A DNA stretch of 64,000 nt from the NCBI GenBank assembly GCA_033065855.1, contig JAVXUO010001949.1, positions 372,001 through 436,000 of the forward strand. Direction: 5' to 3'. The notes under the pieces are model-generated. The model worked only from the letters and a program-made list of their open reading frames with translations, was not told where the DNA came from and did not search any database. Position numbers and translations under genes: made by a program. This stretch comes from Escallonia rubra (Eukaryota; Streptophyta; Magnoliopsida; Escalloniales; Escalloniaceae). Positions 1 through 12,189 of the stretch are shown in pieces (position 1 is the first letter of the stretch; every line of letters starts with the position of its first letter).

Positions 1-20
1 CCGGATAGAATTTTACCCCG

Positions 21-443
21 ATGAGCGGTCATCATGGTGAAAGACTGAGCAATCCTTCCGGTAGAAGTCCAAAAGGGGAAGAAGAAAAAAGAAAGAAAGC
101 CGCATGTTGGAATAATTTTGTTGATATTATGGTTGCCGGCGTTCGAAGAGCTCAATGTAAGTACTGTGGTAAATTATTTTCGTGTCGTGGTGGTAATGGA
201 CATCTTAATAGGCATTACCCTTTGTGTGCACCTAAACAAGGTCATGTCGAACCTAGCCAAACGCAGCGATCTTTTGACGGTAAATTATTTGTTTATAATT
301 AGCGAGACCAAAGAGATGGTCGTGCTGAATTTATTATTCACGATGAACAAGCTTTTAGTTTTGCTGATAATGTTAACTACTCTAGATATATGAACACTTA
401 CGTGCAACCTTTGTACAAAAAATTGTTGACTTTAAAAGTCTAG
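21..443 (+). pseudogene. hAT transposase N-terminal fragment (BED zinc finger), broken
   Basis: The reading frame starts at an ATG and encodes a BED-type zinc finger: a Trp-containing N-terminus (ACWNNFVDI), then C-x2-C (CKYC) and a GHLNRH...C tail, the C2HC pattern of hAT-family transposases. An in-frame TAG at 300-302 interrupts it, but the same frame continues to 443 with text typical of the next hAT segment (acidic IIHDEQAFSF, then a YVQPLYKK stretch). The RNase H-like catalytic domain and the hAT dimerisation domain are absent, so this is the remnant of an autonomous hAT element. Its 5' end may lie outside the window. The family assignment rests on the zinc finger plus the collinear downstream motif. 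Confidence 0.7.
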
Positions 444-669
444 ATTCATTATTTTAATGATTCCAGATTTACTGCTTTAACATTAATCTAACAATGTTAC
501 TAAGTATGATTTCAGGACCAATCATAGCGTGAAATATTCTTTCGACAAAGACTGTGGACTTGGACTTAGTTTTTATATCTCTTTCCTTGTAATTAATCTA
601 AAGCTAAGTGTTCTTAAAGATTTTCCAGAAAATCAGAAAAGAACAAACCAAGAAGTGTTTATCCAGGAA

Positions 670-985
670 GGATTTTCATTCGAAGGAAAAAGTTTTATGT
701 CGACTGAATTCTTCAGTCGTAAAATGTCTCATTCACATTTGTCTTTCATTCGACCGGAAAAAATCTTTCATTCGATTGAGTCCTTCAGTCTTTGCTTATC
801 TGAATTTAAACTTTTTTTCATTCGAAGTAAAGTGGTTTCATTCAACTGAATCTTTCAGTAGCTCCAAGATATCTCTGCTCTTCTAATTGATTCAAATGAA
901 TTGTGGATTCATTCGACCTAATTCTTTAGAGATGTTTTAACAACCGTTTCCTTCGAATGATTTTATTCATTCATTCGAATGAATA
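670..985. repeat. Degenerate repeats of a TTCATTCGA motif
   Basis: The nonamer TTCATTCGA occurs at about 675, 745, 767, 817 and 908, and again within 965-985, usually followed by a variant of CTGAATCYTTCAGT. One interval (701-719) is a perfect hairpin with arms CGACTGAA and TTCAGTCG. It looks like a worn 20-70 bp direct-repeat array in AT-rich non-coding DNA next to the hAT relic. No coding function is visible. Confidence 0.45.
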
Positions 986-2100
986 TATGTATTATCCCTT
1001 CATCTTTTTTTTCAACGGTCATATTCCTTCTTAGTATAAAAGGGACTCTTAGAAAATTTATTACTCATTTTTTTTTATCTCTAAAAAATCTCTTTTACTC
1101 TTCTAAAAAAGACTCTCATCTTATTCATACATCTCTGTACTATTCCTTGAGTGAGTTCTTTATTTGAGATCTTGAATATCAAGCTTCTTGGTTAAGTTCT
1201 TTGAGATTTTAGATCTTTCCACCTAAGAAAGTTTAGCTCATTTGTTTTCTATTGTAACATTTACTCATTAAGGAGTGTGGATTATATTTTAACTGTATTC
1301 TTCAGTTTCATTTGTAATCGTTGGAAACCTTGCAGAGGTTTCAAATCTGTACTGTGGTTTGAGATAACACCCAAAGCTAGCTGATTAGTGAAAGGCTCGA
1401 ATAGGTATCCCTTGTGTGGAGTGCTCGGGGACTGGATGTAAGCAGGTGAGGTCAAACCAGTAAAAATCTTTGTGTCGATTTGTGATAAGTTTGGCAATAG
1501 AGGAAGGCATGAGTAAACACAGGCGGATAAAAAAGATAAGTAAGAATTTTCCCCGACCAGATTTGTAAGAGCTGGCAGTCGGCAACAAAAAGTTTTTACA
1601 GTCGGCACAATACTGTGCCCAAGGTTAAAGGTTGGGGCAGAATTAGGGATTCAGGCCAACTTTAGTTCAGTGATTCTGAGATCTGGATAGAGTTCTGAAA
1701 TTCGATCGAAACATCATATATGATTTAGGGGAGCAGTGCATGGTAAATGCGCTCAATCAATTCAGGGTACTAGAGTTAAACCATTGTATAATTTTGGAGT
1801 TTGACCTACTTGGAGTACTGGTCAGGGTGGCGGGTCAATTTTTTCGGCCACCCCCATGTGTCAGGCATGGAAAAAGTCAGAGTGGTGAGTTATGTTATAA
1901 GTTGACCGTATGATGTGTTAGGCATGGTAGTATGTGGCATTAAGTTTGAAAACCATCTGTTTGTGAGAAATAATCAATCGTGTGCCTACTGCTAATGTAA
2001 CAGTGAGCAATGTTCCTCGGCATTAAGAGGACAAGGTCAGTAGGGATTGAGGCCAGAATACCGGTTATAATTTGTTTAATGTCTATTTAGGATGTTTAAT
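986..2100. other. Unassigned non-coding DNA
   Basis: AT-rich sequence with only short, mutually overlapping ORFs and no recognisable protein motif. The 1,140-1,270 stretch is T-rich and resembles transposon or LTR tails, but no terminal repeats could be paired. It ends where homology to the downstream receptor kinase gene begins, at about 2,101. Confidence 0.4.
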
Positions 2101-2996
2101 GCTAAAGAGGAGATGTTTTTCTCAAGTACCCCGGGAAAAAGTTACCAGATACACAAAATTCGTCGTACAACGGGAACTTAACCCTCAATGACTGCCATAA
2201 AGTTTGCTTGGAAAACTTCTCTTGTATGGCTTATGCAAATTCAAACACCAGAAATGGAGGGAGTGGCTGCTTGCATTGGTTTGGTGAGTTGCTCGATGTA
2301 AGAGACTTAACTAAGAACGGGCAAGATCTTTACATACGGGTGGCTGCCTCAGAGATACGTATAATTTTATCTCCAAACCCACAGATTATGCATCTTTTCC
2401 TCAGGCATTTTGGTTGAGATCTTGATTATTCTTCACTTCCATCTCTTTCTTTCCTATGTTTGCTTAAGTTATTTCGTTTTACATTAACCAAAAGTATAGA
2501 TGATGAACTAAATATAACATCGGAGATGAATTCATTGGTTGATAGTTGTACCTTGCTCTGGCATATCATTCCCCATCATATTGAGCAGAGAACCCAAAAA
2601 AAGGTCAAAAGGTTCAAAGGTCTCGATGTCATTCAAAGTACAGAGTAAAAGTTGTTATGAATTTTTGAAAATGGTTGTTTTATAGAGTTGAAGCCTGTCT
2701 ACTTGTTGTGTCAAATGTGTCTCTAAGAGATCGATCTTTCCTTTTTCATTAGACTCAACAGCCCCCCAATCAGGCACCAGGAGAAAGAGAGGAGGGAAAG
2801 TCATAGTCGCCTTGCCTATAGTAGCATGAATTCTTCTGCTAGGCCTGGATGTCGCCTTGTATGTCTGAAACAAGAAGAAACCACGGCAGCAAGAGGAACA
2901 ACTAATGTGGGAAGGTGAGAAAAATGTATATTGTGGCCTGAACAGTAAAGCTTTTCGGGTTTTCATTTTACTTCAACAGTTTCTTGTAATCACAGT

Positions 2997-5723
2997 CGCC
3001 TTGTGTTGGCACAAATATTTCCTAGCAAATAATACACAAACACGTGGCATGATAATAACCGCATAAATAGCCTTGATGAAGGAAGTGGAAGAAGGCACGT
3101 CTGTCACGGTTATTATCAGTTACAAAATGTGAAATTAAGGATAAGTGAGCAAAAGAGAATACGGGGGAAACAAAAATTTGAACAACCACTACAAAGAAGA
3201 AAACTGCCGAAAGGTACAACTAAATCGGCAACACCGGATGATGTGAAAACATGACGAAAGAATCGATAGCAGCAGTTGATAGACGGTTTCTGGAATGGAC
3301 GGTTTCTGGAATGAACGTTGTCAGCACTACTGAGATATAACTCAAACCGCACAAACCCTTAAACCTGATTTGTACAAAAACCAAATCAATCATGATCTAA
3401 ACATCATAAATACCCAGCTAGCTAGCAGACACATTTTTTACACAAAATCAGAAGCCACAAAGAGTTTGTACAATCCGATTTTACACAAAATCAGCATTTT
3501 AAATTTACCCTGGTATGGCGTCAATATATTAGAGTGAAAGCAAAAAAGTGTTGTTAAGAGAGGATTCACCTGGAAGTAAACTGTCCCCTGTTTGCAGTGA
3601 AGTTTCTTATGGCATAACAATAATAATAGATCAAATTTGACATGAGATATGGTAGAGAAGAAATGCGCATTTTTTCAATTGCAGAGAAGAAATGCGCATA
3701 TGGATTAAAGCGTATATGAATAAAAAAAATTGAAGTTGACATGGCAACGAGATTAACTGGATACAACAATCAAATAAAGATCTAGGAGTGTCCATAGTCC
3801 ATGCGTAGAACTGTGCACAAGTGGTAAGTGAAATTCCAGGGTACGGCACCAAAGCAAATTTGAGCGCCCGCCGCACCCCCCCCCCCCCCCCCGCCTCCCC
3901 CACCAGACCGTAGTCCCTCGTGAGCTTGTGAAAATCATTTTCCTTACCAATCACTCACGATAACGATTAAAGCGCATATGAATAAAACAGATCGAAACAT
4001 GCCAAAAATAGCAAATATTGAACATCATCCATAAGAAGAATGATCTTTTTATGGGAGGTGAAACTAAAAAATGCTTAAACTCGGCCTTAAAAATGATATT
4101 TTTATGGGATAAAAGAAGAATATATATTAATACATAAATTCCAAATTTAAAAGTTGCACTACCCACCAAAAGATATGTACACATGAACAGTCACAAAGAG
4201 AATAGAATCTTCACAAACTTTTGATGAAAAAAATGAAAAGACAACCCCCATACATTTTCTTTCTGTTTATAGGATAACCACAATAGAATAAAAAAAATAC
4301 TCCGTATAAGGGTAAAATATAACGATCAAGATTATGCAGCTACGGGATACACTTTTTTATTTTTAAAGTCCATAGTGGAAGGGTTGTGGATGAAGACAGT
4401 CATTGAAGCCAAATTTTGTTTCAAAGTATTGTCAATCTGTTTTGCTGAAACAAACAATAGGAAAGTATTGTGGAAAAACTGAAGAATAAAAATGAAAGAA
4501 ATTATTACCTGAAATTGGAAGACTGTTCGAGTAATTTTATGTACCTATAGACCTAATTTCCAACGTCATATCTTCTTTCTAAGACAATAGAAGTTTATAA
4601 GGGATATGCTTGAAGTGTTGAAACCGTATTAATTAAAAAAAAACGGCGTTTAGCGCCCTTTTAAGAGAAAGAAATTAACGAAAAAAACCGCATGTGGTCG
4701 TTAAGATTAGAAAGAAAAAGATGGTTATCTATGATGCTTGCTCATTAAAGAAACCAGATAGAGTGAAGTTAATAATGAGATGATCTAATAGATGACACCG
4801 TAAGAACATTCTTAATTTCTTATCATTGTACATTACCACAGCTGCTCATTTTTATGTTGACTACTTTGGTGTTTTAGCCATTTACATGACATTACTTGAA
4901 ATCATTTTCCTTAAGTCCCAGAGAATATCGGGACATGCAACCAAAACAAATAGATTCGGTAACAAATGAGATGATTGAAGAAGATACAAATAAAAATAAA
5001 GAATTTAGGTCTATCTTGACCCGTTTTCTCTTTATTCCACTAAAACTCTACTTTTCTTGAATCGAATTGGCATCGAACTCGTCAAGCTTAAGCTTCCAAT
5101 TCCTAGGCCACTTCTTCTTTCTCTAAAACTTCACACTACAATATTAAAAAAAAATTATCTTAAAAAGAAAACATAAATCGTGGATTAAAAGAACAAAACA
5201 AAAAACGAAGGCCGTCTAGCATCATATGAATGGTGAAACATGTTTGATGCATAAAATTCAATATGAGAAGCAAAATAAACAGGTTAATTCCCAAAAAAAA
5301 ATTTAAAATATTATTCAAGATAATTGATGTTGTGTCAAAGAAACATATAAAAAAATAAAAGAAAAAGAACCAACAAAAGAAAAAATAGAATGAAAGAGAC
5401 AATTGTAAGATATATGTAAGTCAGAGAGGAAATATTGCTATTAGTTAATTTTGAGAGATTCAAGGGAGAAATTTTGGAACATTAATTGGATAATATGATA
5501 ATGGTAAGAGTTTCAAATTTCAAATAGATAATCGGTTAAGGCTTATTTATATAAATGAGCATCTCCAATCACTCGTTTGATATATTTAATATTCTATCAT
5601 CAGTTAATTTTTATTTTTAGCAAAGTCCTCAGACCCGAGAGGCAAAAAGATTTCACGTTGTTCATCTATTGGGTCGCAGGCGCATGATCGATAGTGAGTT
5701 TACCCAGCAGCGCAAACGCCTTG
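2997..5723. other. Unclassified 2.7-kb insertion in the receptor kinase pseudogene
   Basis: Comparison with the intact copy (intron 43,684-43,776) shows extra DNA here. The heptamer CGCCTTG flanks it at 2,997-3,003 and 5,717-5,723, which may be a target duplication, but right of it another 20-odd bases also differ from the paralogue. I find no terminal inverted repeats, LTRs or coding motif. It is AT-rich, contains a 17-C run at 3,876-3,892, a tandem duplication GACGGTTTCTGGAATG at about 3,285-3,312, and two diverged copies of a GATTAAAGCG-ATATGAATAAAA segment (about 3,701 and 3,964). The intron acceptor used in the intact gene (CTTTAG) reads CTTGGG here, so splicing across it is probably lost. 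Confidence 0.55.
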
Positions 5724-6366
5724 CTACATCTAACACATATTTATATACTTGGGAGGAAGAATGGGACATATATCTGAGCAGCCCTCCAATGAGAGTCAGA
5801 AAGAAGATCTGGAGTTGCCATTGTTTGATTTAACTACATTAGCAAAAGCTACCAATGACTTTTCTCTTAACAATAAGCTTGGAGAGGGTGGATTTGGACC
5901 AGTTTACAAGGTACAAATGCAAGTCTCTTCTATATTTCTTATTTTCCAACATTGTGTTTATTAAGTTTTAATCAGCACATCTGCCGTTGAAAAGAAGTTC
6001 AAAGGGTGGCCTTTAACCGAAAATGATTGAAAATTGTGCATATTTGCTCTTTTTTCTCTTCCCTTCATTGTTTGACAGAAAATTACCTAACTACTCCCCT
6101 TGCCGATGATGGTTTGGCATTCTCCAGAGTCTAAAGTTATAGTAAGTGCTTAGACTATTTGCATCCCTTAGTGTTACCATGATTTTTAAATTAATGCTGG
6201 CAAATCGACTAAGTTAAACCGTAACGGTATAAAGGAACATTGATCATGAGTGATAAATAACAGTATAGAAATGCAAGACTATTATTTAGAGAAACCACCA
6301 ACTTTTTTGTATGCTAAATGGTTGTCAGGAAGCTTTAGATTAATTACCAATGTCAGGCCCATCAGT

Positions 6367-6447
6367 GTTGACCAAGTTTGCAATGCTAGTAATGGTATTC
6401 CTGTCAACACTAAGATTGGAGAGGGTGACTTCGGATCTGTTTGCTAG
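6367..6447 (+). pseudogene. Relic glycine-rich-loop exon inside the kinase intron (pseudogene copy)
   Basis: Between the normal kinase exons an extra segment translates to a diverged copy of the kinase start: [22 protein letters not shown] then a stop. It parallels the real [22 protein letters not shown] of the preceding exon. A matching segment occupies the same intron of the intact gene at 44,407-44,496, so the duplication predates the gene duplication. Confidence 0.6.
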
Positions 6448-7004
6448 GCCAATGATTTCTCTATGAGAAAAACAGTCCAAAGGAACATCTTACAGTACAT
6501 GTATTTGCATTCTTGAGTTATCTAACCACAGCCTTACTTCACCAACTTATGAAGATGTGTGCACAAGAACTTAAGTTTCGTAGAAGATAATATTTGACAA
6601 ATGGTAAGTGGTTCTCTTAGGGTATGCTGAATGATGAGGGATAAGAAATAGCTATAAAGAGGCTTTCAAAGTCATCCTCACAAGTTATATGTATCGCCAA
6701 ACTCCAGCATAGAAATCTTGTGAAGCTTCTTGTTTGTTGCATTGAAGGAGAAGAAAAGATGTTGGTCTATGAATACATGCCTAACAATAGCTTGGATTCC
6801 TTCATATTTGGTATGCCTTCTCAACCATATTACTTCAACTCACTTCGCGAACCTGATTACATTTATTTCAGTAGCCACTATTTCTAGCGAGTTCAAATGG
6901 CAGCACTTGTATGCAAAAACCCTTAAAACTTCCCTTAATAATCAAAATGGCAGCAACTATTCTGCCATTGTTACACATGTAGCTGCATGAATTTACTGTA
7001 GTAA

Positions 7005-7331
<327 letters not shown>

Positions 7332-8310
7332 TAGTAAGGACCTCGTCTTAGAAAAATGTGCGTTTTAATTTGCTTCTATGCCTCTAAACTTATTCCCACT
7401 ATTGGCATGTTATTGCAGTGGCTACATGTCTCCAGTACGCCGTGGATGGGCTTTTCTCAGTGAAATCAGATGTCTTTAGCTTCGGTGTTCTGGTTTTGGA
7501 GATTGTGAGTGGCAAGAAAAACAGAGGATTTTTTTATGAAGACCACCACCATAACCTTCTTGGACATGTAAGTTCTCTGCCTGGAGAAGCCTCCTTTTTT
7601 TCATTTTTCGGAGATAGACTAAGGCAGCGCAGTGCACGAGGCCTCCACGAGATTAGTGTCTCAGTAGGGTTTATATGTATGCAACCTTTCCTTACATTAT
7701 TATAGAGGTTGTTTTAGCGTTTCAAACCTTACCACGGCTTTTCTCTACATGCTAAAGCTTGCAATATTAACTTTAATAACTCATGCTGTTCAGGCGTGGA
7801 TTCTTTTCAGAGAAGGGATGGCCTTGGAACTAATTGATACAGATCTGAGCGACTCGTGCTACGATCAACCCATATTGGTCTATTATGTGTACATCAAAGT
7901 CCAGAAGATAGGCCAAGGATGTCTTATGTTGTTATGATGTTGGGCAGTGAGAGCACATTGCCTCAACCTAAGAAGCCTGGCTTTTTCACCAAAAGAAATC
8001 TATGTTTTGAAGAGTTTTCGTCGAGCAATCAGACAGTGGCGTCGGCCAATGAAATCAATATCACAATGCTACAAGCTAGATTAAATATGTAGTTTTTGGT
8101 GTATTCTTGCACAATTCCTGAATCGGATCAAGTTAGACGAGTCACTTACCTACCGATGTTCTCACTATTTGATTAGGCTTACCAGTTTCTCCAACTTGCA
8201 GATGGAAACACAGATTGCTTCATTTTCGCTTCTCATTTATCTCTAAAAAGAGTCTTGTTGCTTCTTCTTCATGTACATTGCCAGTTATGTGTTCATATCT
8301 TGTGTTCAGC

Positions 8311-9552
8311 CAGTAGCGGAGCCAGAATTTTTTATTAAGGTGGGCACCAAAATTTCAATCTAAAATTAACAATTCCACTAGCAGTAGTTGTCAAATTCTA
8401 CCAATTCCAAAAGCCCAATTGTCACATTCTAGATTGATATAAAAAAAGAAGGTTCTTAGAAGTAGATTTAAGAATCAATCACTGGATTCTTTCCTTACTT
8501 CGCCGAACTGCCGTGACCATTAGTGTCATCGTCGGTGACCTGTGAATCGCCCCCCCGCGGCCATGCCTAAGCACGTGAGGTCGTGACCTTTGGGCTTAGG
8601 GTGACGTAACTCACGAGCCCATGATCTGCCGGATGTGGACCGGCCAGTGGAGGCAGTGGCGTTGGTCGTTGAGGGCGTGCCGGCGGGAGGTAAGGCCGGC
8701 GGCAATGAGGGAACTGAGGAAGAGGCGTTGCTCTCTTGTCCACGTACGTGCATTTAAGGCTTTGAGAGTATTGACACTTTGGAAACCGTAACAATGAGAG
8801 TAAATTTATTTTTTTTTGCTCGACTTTATGCATAAATAGGCCCTGTTTGACACAGCTTTTTTCTGTTTTGGAAATTGGAAAAAAAAGTTGCGTTTGGTAA
8901 CCATTTTTTTTTCTTCTTCAGTTTAAAAAATCAGTTTTTAAACTGAAGAAGAAAAAAAAACTCAAAAAATGAGTTTTTTTTTTCAGTTTTGGTTTTTTTT
9001 AGACCACCACCACCGGCGGTTGCTGACGGCCAACTCCGGCCACCTCCGACCACCACCGCCGGCGGCAACCTCCGCACTCGGCGGTTGGTGGCCACCTCCG
9101 GCAGCCACTAGCCATCGTCAGCCACCGCCACTGCAAACCAACACAAAAACAAAATTCAAAATAAAAACTGGGTTATCAAACACCTACTTATTTTTTTACA
9201 AAAAAAATAAATTAAGCCGCTCTTAAATTTTTTTTATTTTTTTTTGGAAACCGAAAACAAAAAAAAATGTTGTCAAATAGAGCCAAAAAAAAAAGTTTTT
9301 ATTTTTTTTTTTGTTTATTTGTATAAGTTTAACATTTTTAATGACTGAAATGATATTTTTTTTAACCATGTTTGGATCTTTTAGGTATATTAACTTGTAA
9401 AATGACCACAAATACATCTCATTTAATATTTTTTTGTAGTTTTAGGTAGGCACTTTCACCATTAGGGATAAAATATACCATCTAAAGAAGAAAAATTCTG
9501 GAGAAGCAGGTAGGCACCGGCCCACCGGTGCCCCCCGCTCCCTCCGCCACTG
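8311..9552. mobile_element. Non-autonomous hAT element (1,242 bp) downstream of the pseudogene
   Basis: Ends are CAGTAGCGGAGCC... and ...CTCCGCCACTG, imperfect inverted repeats of the common plant hAT type. Flanking 8-mers TGTTCAGC (8,303-8,310) and TGTTCAAC (9,553-9,560) are a target duplication with one mismatch. The paralogous locus at 46,391-46,398 keeps the single unoccupied site (TGTTCAGC followed by AAC). No transposase is encoded. The interior includes a GC-rich stretch (8,510-8,750) that looks like captured host DNA and a second, nested element. Confidence 0.85.
8839..9284. mobile_element. Nested MITE-like element inside the hAT element
   Basis: Starts GGCCCTGTTTGACA and ends TGTCAAATAGAGCC, an imperfect terminal inverted repeat. 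The interior has poly-T/poly-A-rich arms (8,860-8,990, 9,190-9,270) around a GC-rich core (9,000-9,130). No clear target duplication is visible in the A-rich flanks, so the family is not assigned. Confidence 0.45.
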
Positions 9553-10450
9553 TGTTCAACAATTTTGGATATTTTTTTTCCTTTTCCAGAAGTATACGTA
9601 ATACACTAGTGCTCTTGTACATCAATTTCAAACAATTGCCTGCTCTCGTGTGAACGTAGTTCCGCGCTTGGTAGCAAAGGTCGTACTTGAAAAGCCATTC
9701 ACTAATAAGTTTTCTACCGTCGAAAACACGTGTTTGGATCGTCCAAAATTTTGTCACAACTTTGAAATATAAAATGTGTAACTTCTTAGGATGTTTGAAA
9801 TTTTATATGCTGTCTTTAGTTCATCTCGTGGCTTTAAGAAATGATCAGACAAGACAGATGTATGTCTCTTTTAATAATCCAGAGTCAATAGTGTCCTGCT
9901 AAAAATGTCAAAAGGTGTTCCCCAAAAAGCATGTGAAAGCTTCAAAAAGTGCAATCAGTGTCATTGGCTTTGTTTCCATTAGATGGTGGCCGAGCCATTG
10001 GTTATCCAAGAGTTGAAAGGGCTCATCCCCTACGGGAATTTTATCTTCTAGGTCTAGAGCTGTGAATCTGAAATGAACCATCTTGTATACCGCGAGGCGT
10101 GATATGTTTGAGGTTTTGATCGGTCATTCCATTACGAGTAGAACGATCAGTTTTCAATCTTCCTCCGTCTTAAAGTCAAGTTCACTCGTGTATGGTTTTA
10201 ATTATGTGTCCTAGCTTCTTCAATGATTGCAACCTTCGGAGGTTCCGATTTGCCTTTAGCTTCTTCAATGATTGAACTTTATATGAGCTAATTAACTAGT
10301 TTCATTTTACTGGAACTTTATTCACCTGTGAGCTGTGGGTATAACTGATTTGGATTACAATTTGAGGTATTTAGCTTTGAGATACAACTGCTGCTGCTTT
10401 ATAAGTAAGCTAGCTCTAACATCAACTCCGCCCAATCCAAAGTTTCTTAA
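9553..10450. other. Flank shared with the downstream receptor kinase copy, then intergenic DNA
   Basis: From 9,560 to about 9,890 the sequence is a diverged copy of 46,398-46,760, showing that the duplicated block extended several hundred bases past the kinase stop codon. The remainder up to 10,450 is the 3' side of the acyl-activating enzyme gene (its transcript would end here). It contains a 20-bp direct repeat, TAGCTTCTTCAATGATTG, at about 10,211 and 10,257. No other gene seen. Confidence 0.6.
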
Positions 10451-12109
10451 TTAGATGCGACTACGAGTAGTGGTGGTGCCGAACAAGTCTAATGCCTTGG
10501 CCATCTCTCTCAACACAAACTTTTGTATCTTCCCCGTCGAGGTTTTCGGCAGCTCCGCCTTGAACACCACCGTCTTCGGCACCATGTAATGCGGCAGCCT
10601 CCCCCTGCAGAACTCTTTTATCTCCTTCTCCGTCGGCACCTGCTTCGTCTCTGCCTTCAAGGTCACGAAAGCACAAGCTGTTTCGCCCCAAAACTCGTCC
10701 GGTCGGGCCACCACCGCCGCCTCGTTAACCGACGGATGCGAGTACAACACGGACTCGACTTCCACACTGCTCAGGTTCTCGCCGCCGCTTATGATTACAT
10801 CCTTGGACCGGTCTTTGATTTCCAGGTACCCGTCCGGGTGCATGACGCCCACGTCTCCGGTGTAGAACCACCCATTTCTCATGCATTTGGTGGTTGCCTC
10901 CGGGTCTTTGAGGTAACCCAACATGATCCACCCGCCTCTCAATACGATCTCGCCCAGACTTGACCCGTCACGCCTCACACTCGCCCCGGATTCAGGGTCA
11001 ACTACGTCCACCTCAGTCATACTGACCGTCCTGACTCCCTGTCTCGCCTTCAGCCTCGCCCTCTCCGTCGCCGGGAGCCGATTCCACATCGGCTTCCACG
11101 CGCACGTCACCACAGATCCGCCCGTCTCCGTCAACCCGTACCCATGCTTCACGACAAAGCCGAGCGACTCGGCCCGAAGAAGCACCGGGGCCGGTGGTGG
11201 AGCTCCGGCCGTCAGGATGTGGACCGGGTCTCTCAGCCGGCCCCCGTCGGATGAACTGGATAGCATGTTAAGCACAACGGGCGCGCCGCACATGTGCGTC
11301 ACACCGTGCGCACGTATGGCCTCGAAGATGACAGGAGCGTCAAACTTGCGCAGGCAAATGTTGGTCCCACCTACGGCAGCCATGCCCCACGTATAACTCC
11401 AGCCATTAGCGTGAAACATGGGTAAAGTCCACAGCTTGACCGGCTGTTCCGGCACCGACCAGGCGAGCAGAGAATCCAGAGCGCAGATGAACATCCCACG
11501 GTGGCAGTGAACCACCCCCTTGGGCGCAGCAGTGGTGCCGGATGTGTAGTTCAATACGATCGGGTCCCAATCGCTCTCCGGCCGGACCCAGTTGAAGTTG
11601 GCATCCCCCGATTCGACCAAGCCGGAATAAGTGTGTTGGAAATGAACGGCGGGAGAAGCTGAATCATCGGGATCGGCGATGAAGACGAGAGTAGGACGGG
11701 GGGATTCCGGCGGGAAGAGGGAGATGGCTTGGAGGACGAGAGGGGTTGACTGGAAGTCAACGAAGAGGAGCCTGGATTCGCTGTGGCGGAGGAGGACGGA
11801 GACGGTGCGGGCGTCGAGGCGGGTGTTGATGGTGTTGAGGACGGCGCCGGCCATCGGGACGGCGAAGTGGAGCTCGTACATGGCCGGAACGTTGGGGGCC
11901 AGAACGGACACCACGTGGCCTCTCCCTAGGCCGAGACGGGAGATGGACGACGCCAGCTGAAGGCATCGACGGTGGGTGTCTGACCACGTGTAGGTGGTGT
12001 CGTTGTAGACTACAGAAGGGCACTCGCCGTACACAGTGGCGGCTCTTTCGAGGAAATTGAGAGGGGTGAGAGGGCTTGAATTTGCAGCACTGGGTTTCAA
12101 TTGATCCAT
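10451..12109 (-). CDS. Peroxisomal acyl-activating enzyme (AMP-forming acyl-CoA ligase, AAE1-like)
   Basis: Intact single-exon ORF of 552 aa from an ATG at 12,109. It joins a carboxylic acid to CoA by an acyl-AMP intermediate. AMP-binding signatures: the P-loop YTSGTTAAPKG at residues 188-198, the adenylate motif YGLTETGG at 324-331, the hinge region GWFYTGDVGVMHPDGYLEIKDR at 413-434, and the C-terminal catalytic lysine K527 in TSTGKIQK. The protein ends in SRI, a plant peroxisomal PTS1 variant. Length and motifs match the plant clade that includes butyrate-CoA, benzoate-CoA and cinnamate-CoA ligases; the true substrate cannot be read from sequence. The gene is GC-rich (many C/G third positions) against AT-rich flanks. 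Antisense ORFs over it are coding shadows. No neighbour suggests a pathway. Confidence 0.93.
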   Translation of the reverse strand: MDQLKPSAANSSPLTPLNFLERAATVYGECPSVVYNDTTYTWSDTHRRCLQLASSISRLGLGRGHVVSVLAPNVPAMYELHFAVPMAGAVLNTINTRLDARTVSVLLRHSESRLLFVDFQSTPLVLQAISLFPPESPRPTLVFIADPDDSASPAVHFQHTYSGLVESGDANFNWVRPESDWDPIVLNYTSGTTAAPKGVVHCHRGMFICALDSLLAWSVPEQPVKLWTLPMFHANGWSYTWGMAAVGGTNICLRKFDAPVIFEAIRAHGVTHMCGAPVVLNMLSSSSDGGRLRDPVHILTAGAPPPAPVLLRAESLGFVVKHGYGLTETGGSVVTCAWKPMWNRLPATERARLKARQGVRTVSMTEVDVVDPESGASVRRDGSSLGEIVLRGGWIMLGYLKDPEATTKCMRNGWFYTGDVGVMHPDGYLEIKDRSKDVIISGGENLSSVEVESVLYSHPSVNEAAVVARPDEFWGETACAFVTLKAETKQVPTEKEIKEFCRGRLPHYMVPKTVVFKAELPKTSTGKIQKFVLREMAKALDLFGTTTTRSRI

Positions 12110-12139
12110 TATGTGTGCGTGTGTAATAGTGAGCTTGTG

Positions 12140-12152
12140 AGTGTATATAAAG
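12140..12152 (-). promoter_or_regulatory. Possible TATA box of the acyl-activating enzyme gene
   Basis: On the minus strand the sequence CTTTATATACAC lies about 35 nt upstream of the ATG. If used, the 5' leader would be extremely short, so the true start site may use another element farther upstream. Confidence 0.3.
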
Positions 12153-12189
12153 AAGAGAGAAGTTGTGGTGGTGATGAAAAGGTCTCAAT

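Noticed and set aside
5060..5120. tRNA-like text (ATCGAACTCGTCAAGC...)
   Set aside because: No cloverleaf could be drawn on either strand.
10523..11396. Plus-strand frames of 146 and 157 codons
   Set aside because: Antisense shadows of the GC-rich acyl-activating enzyme gene.
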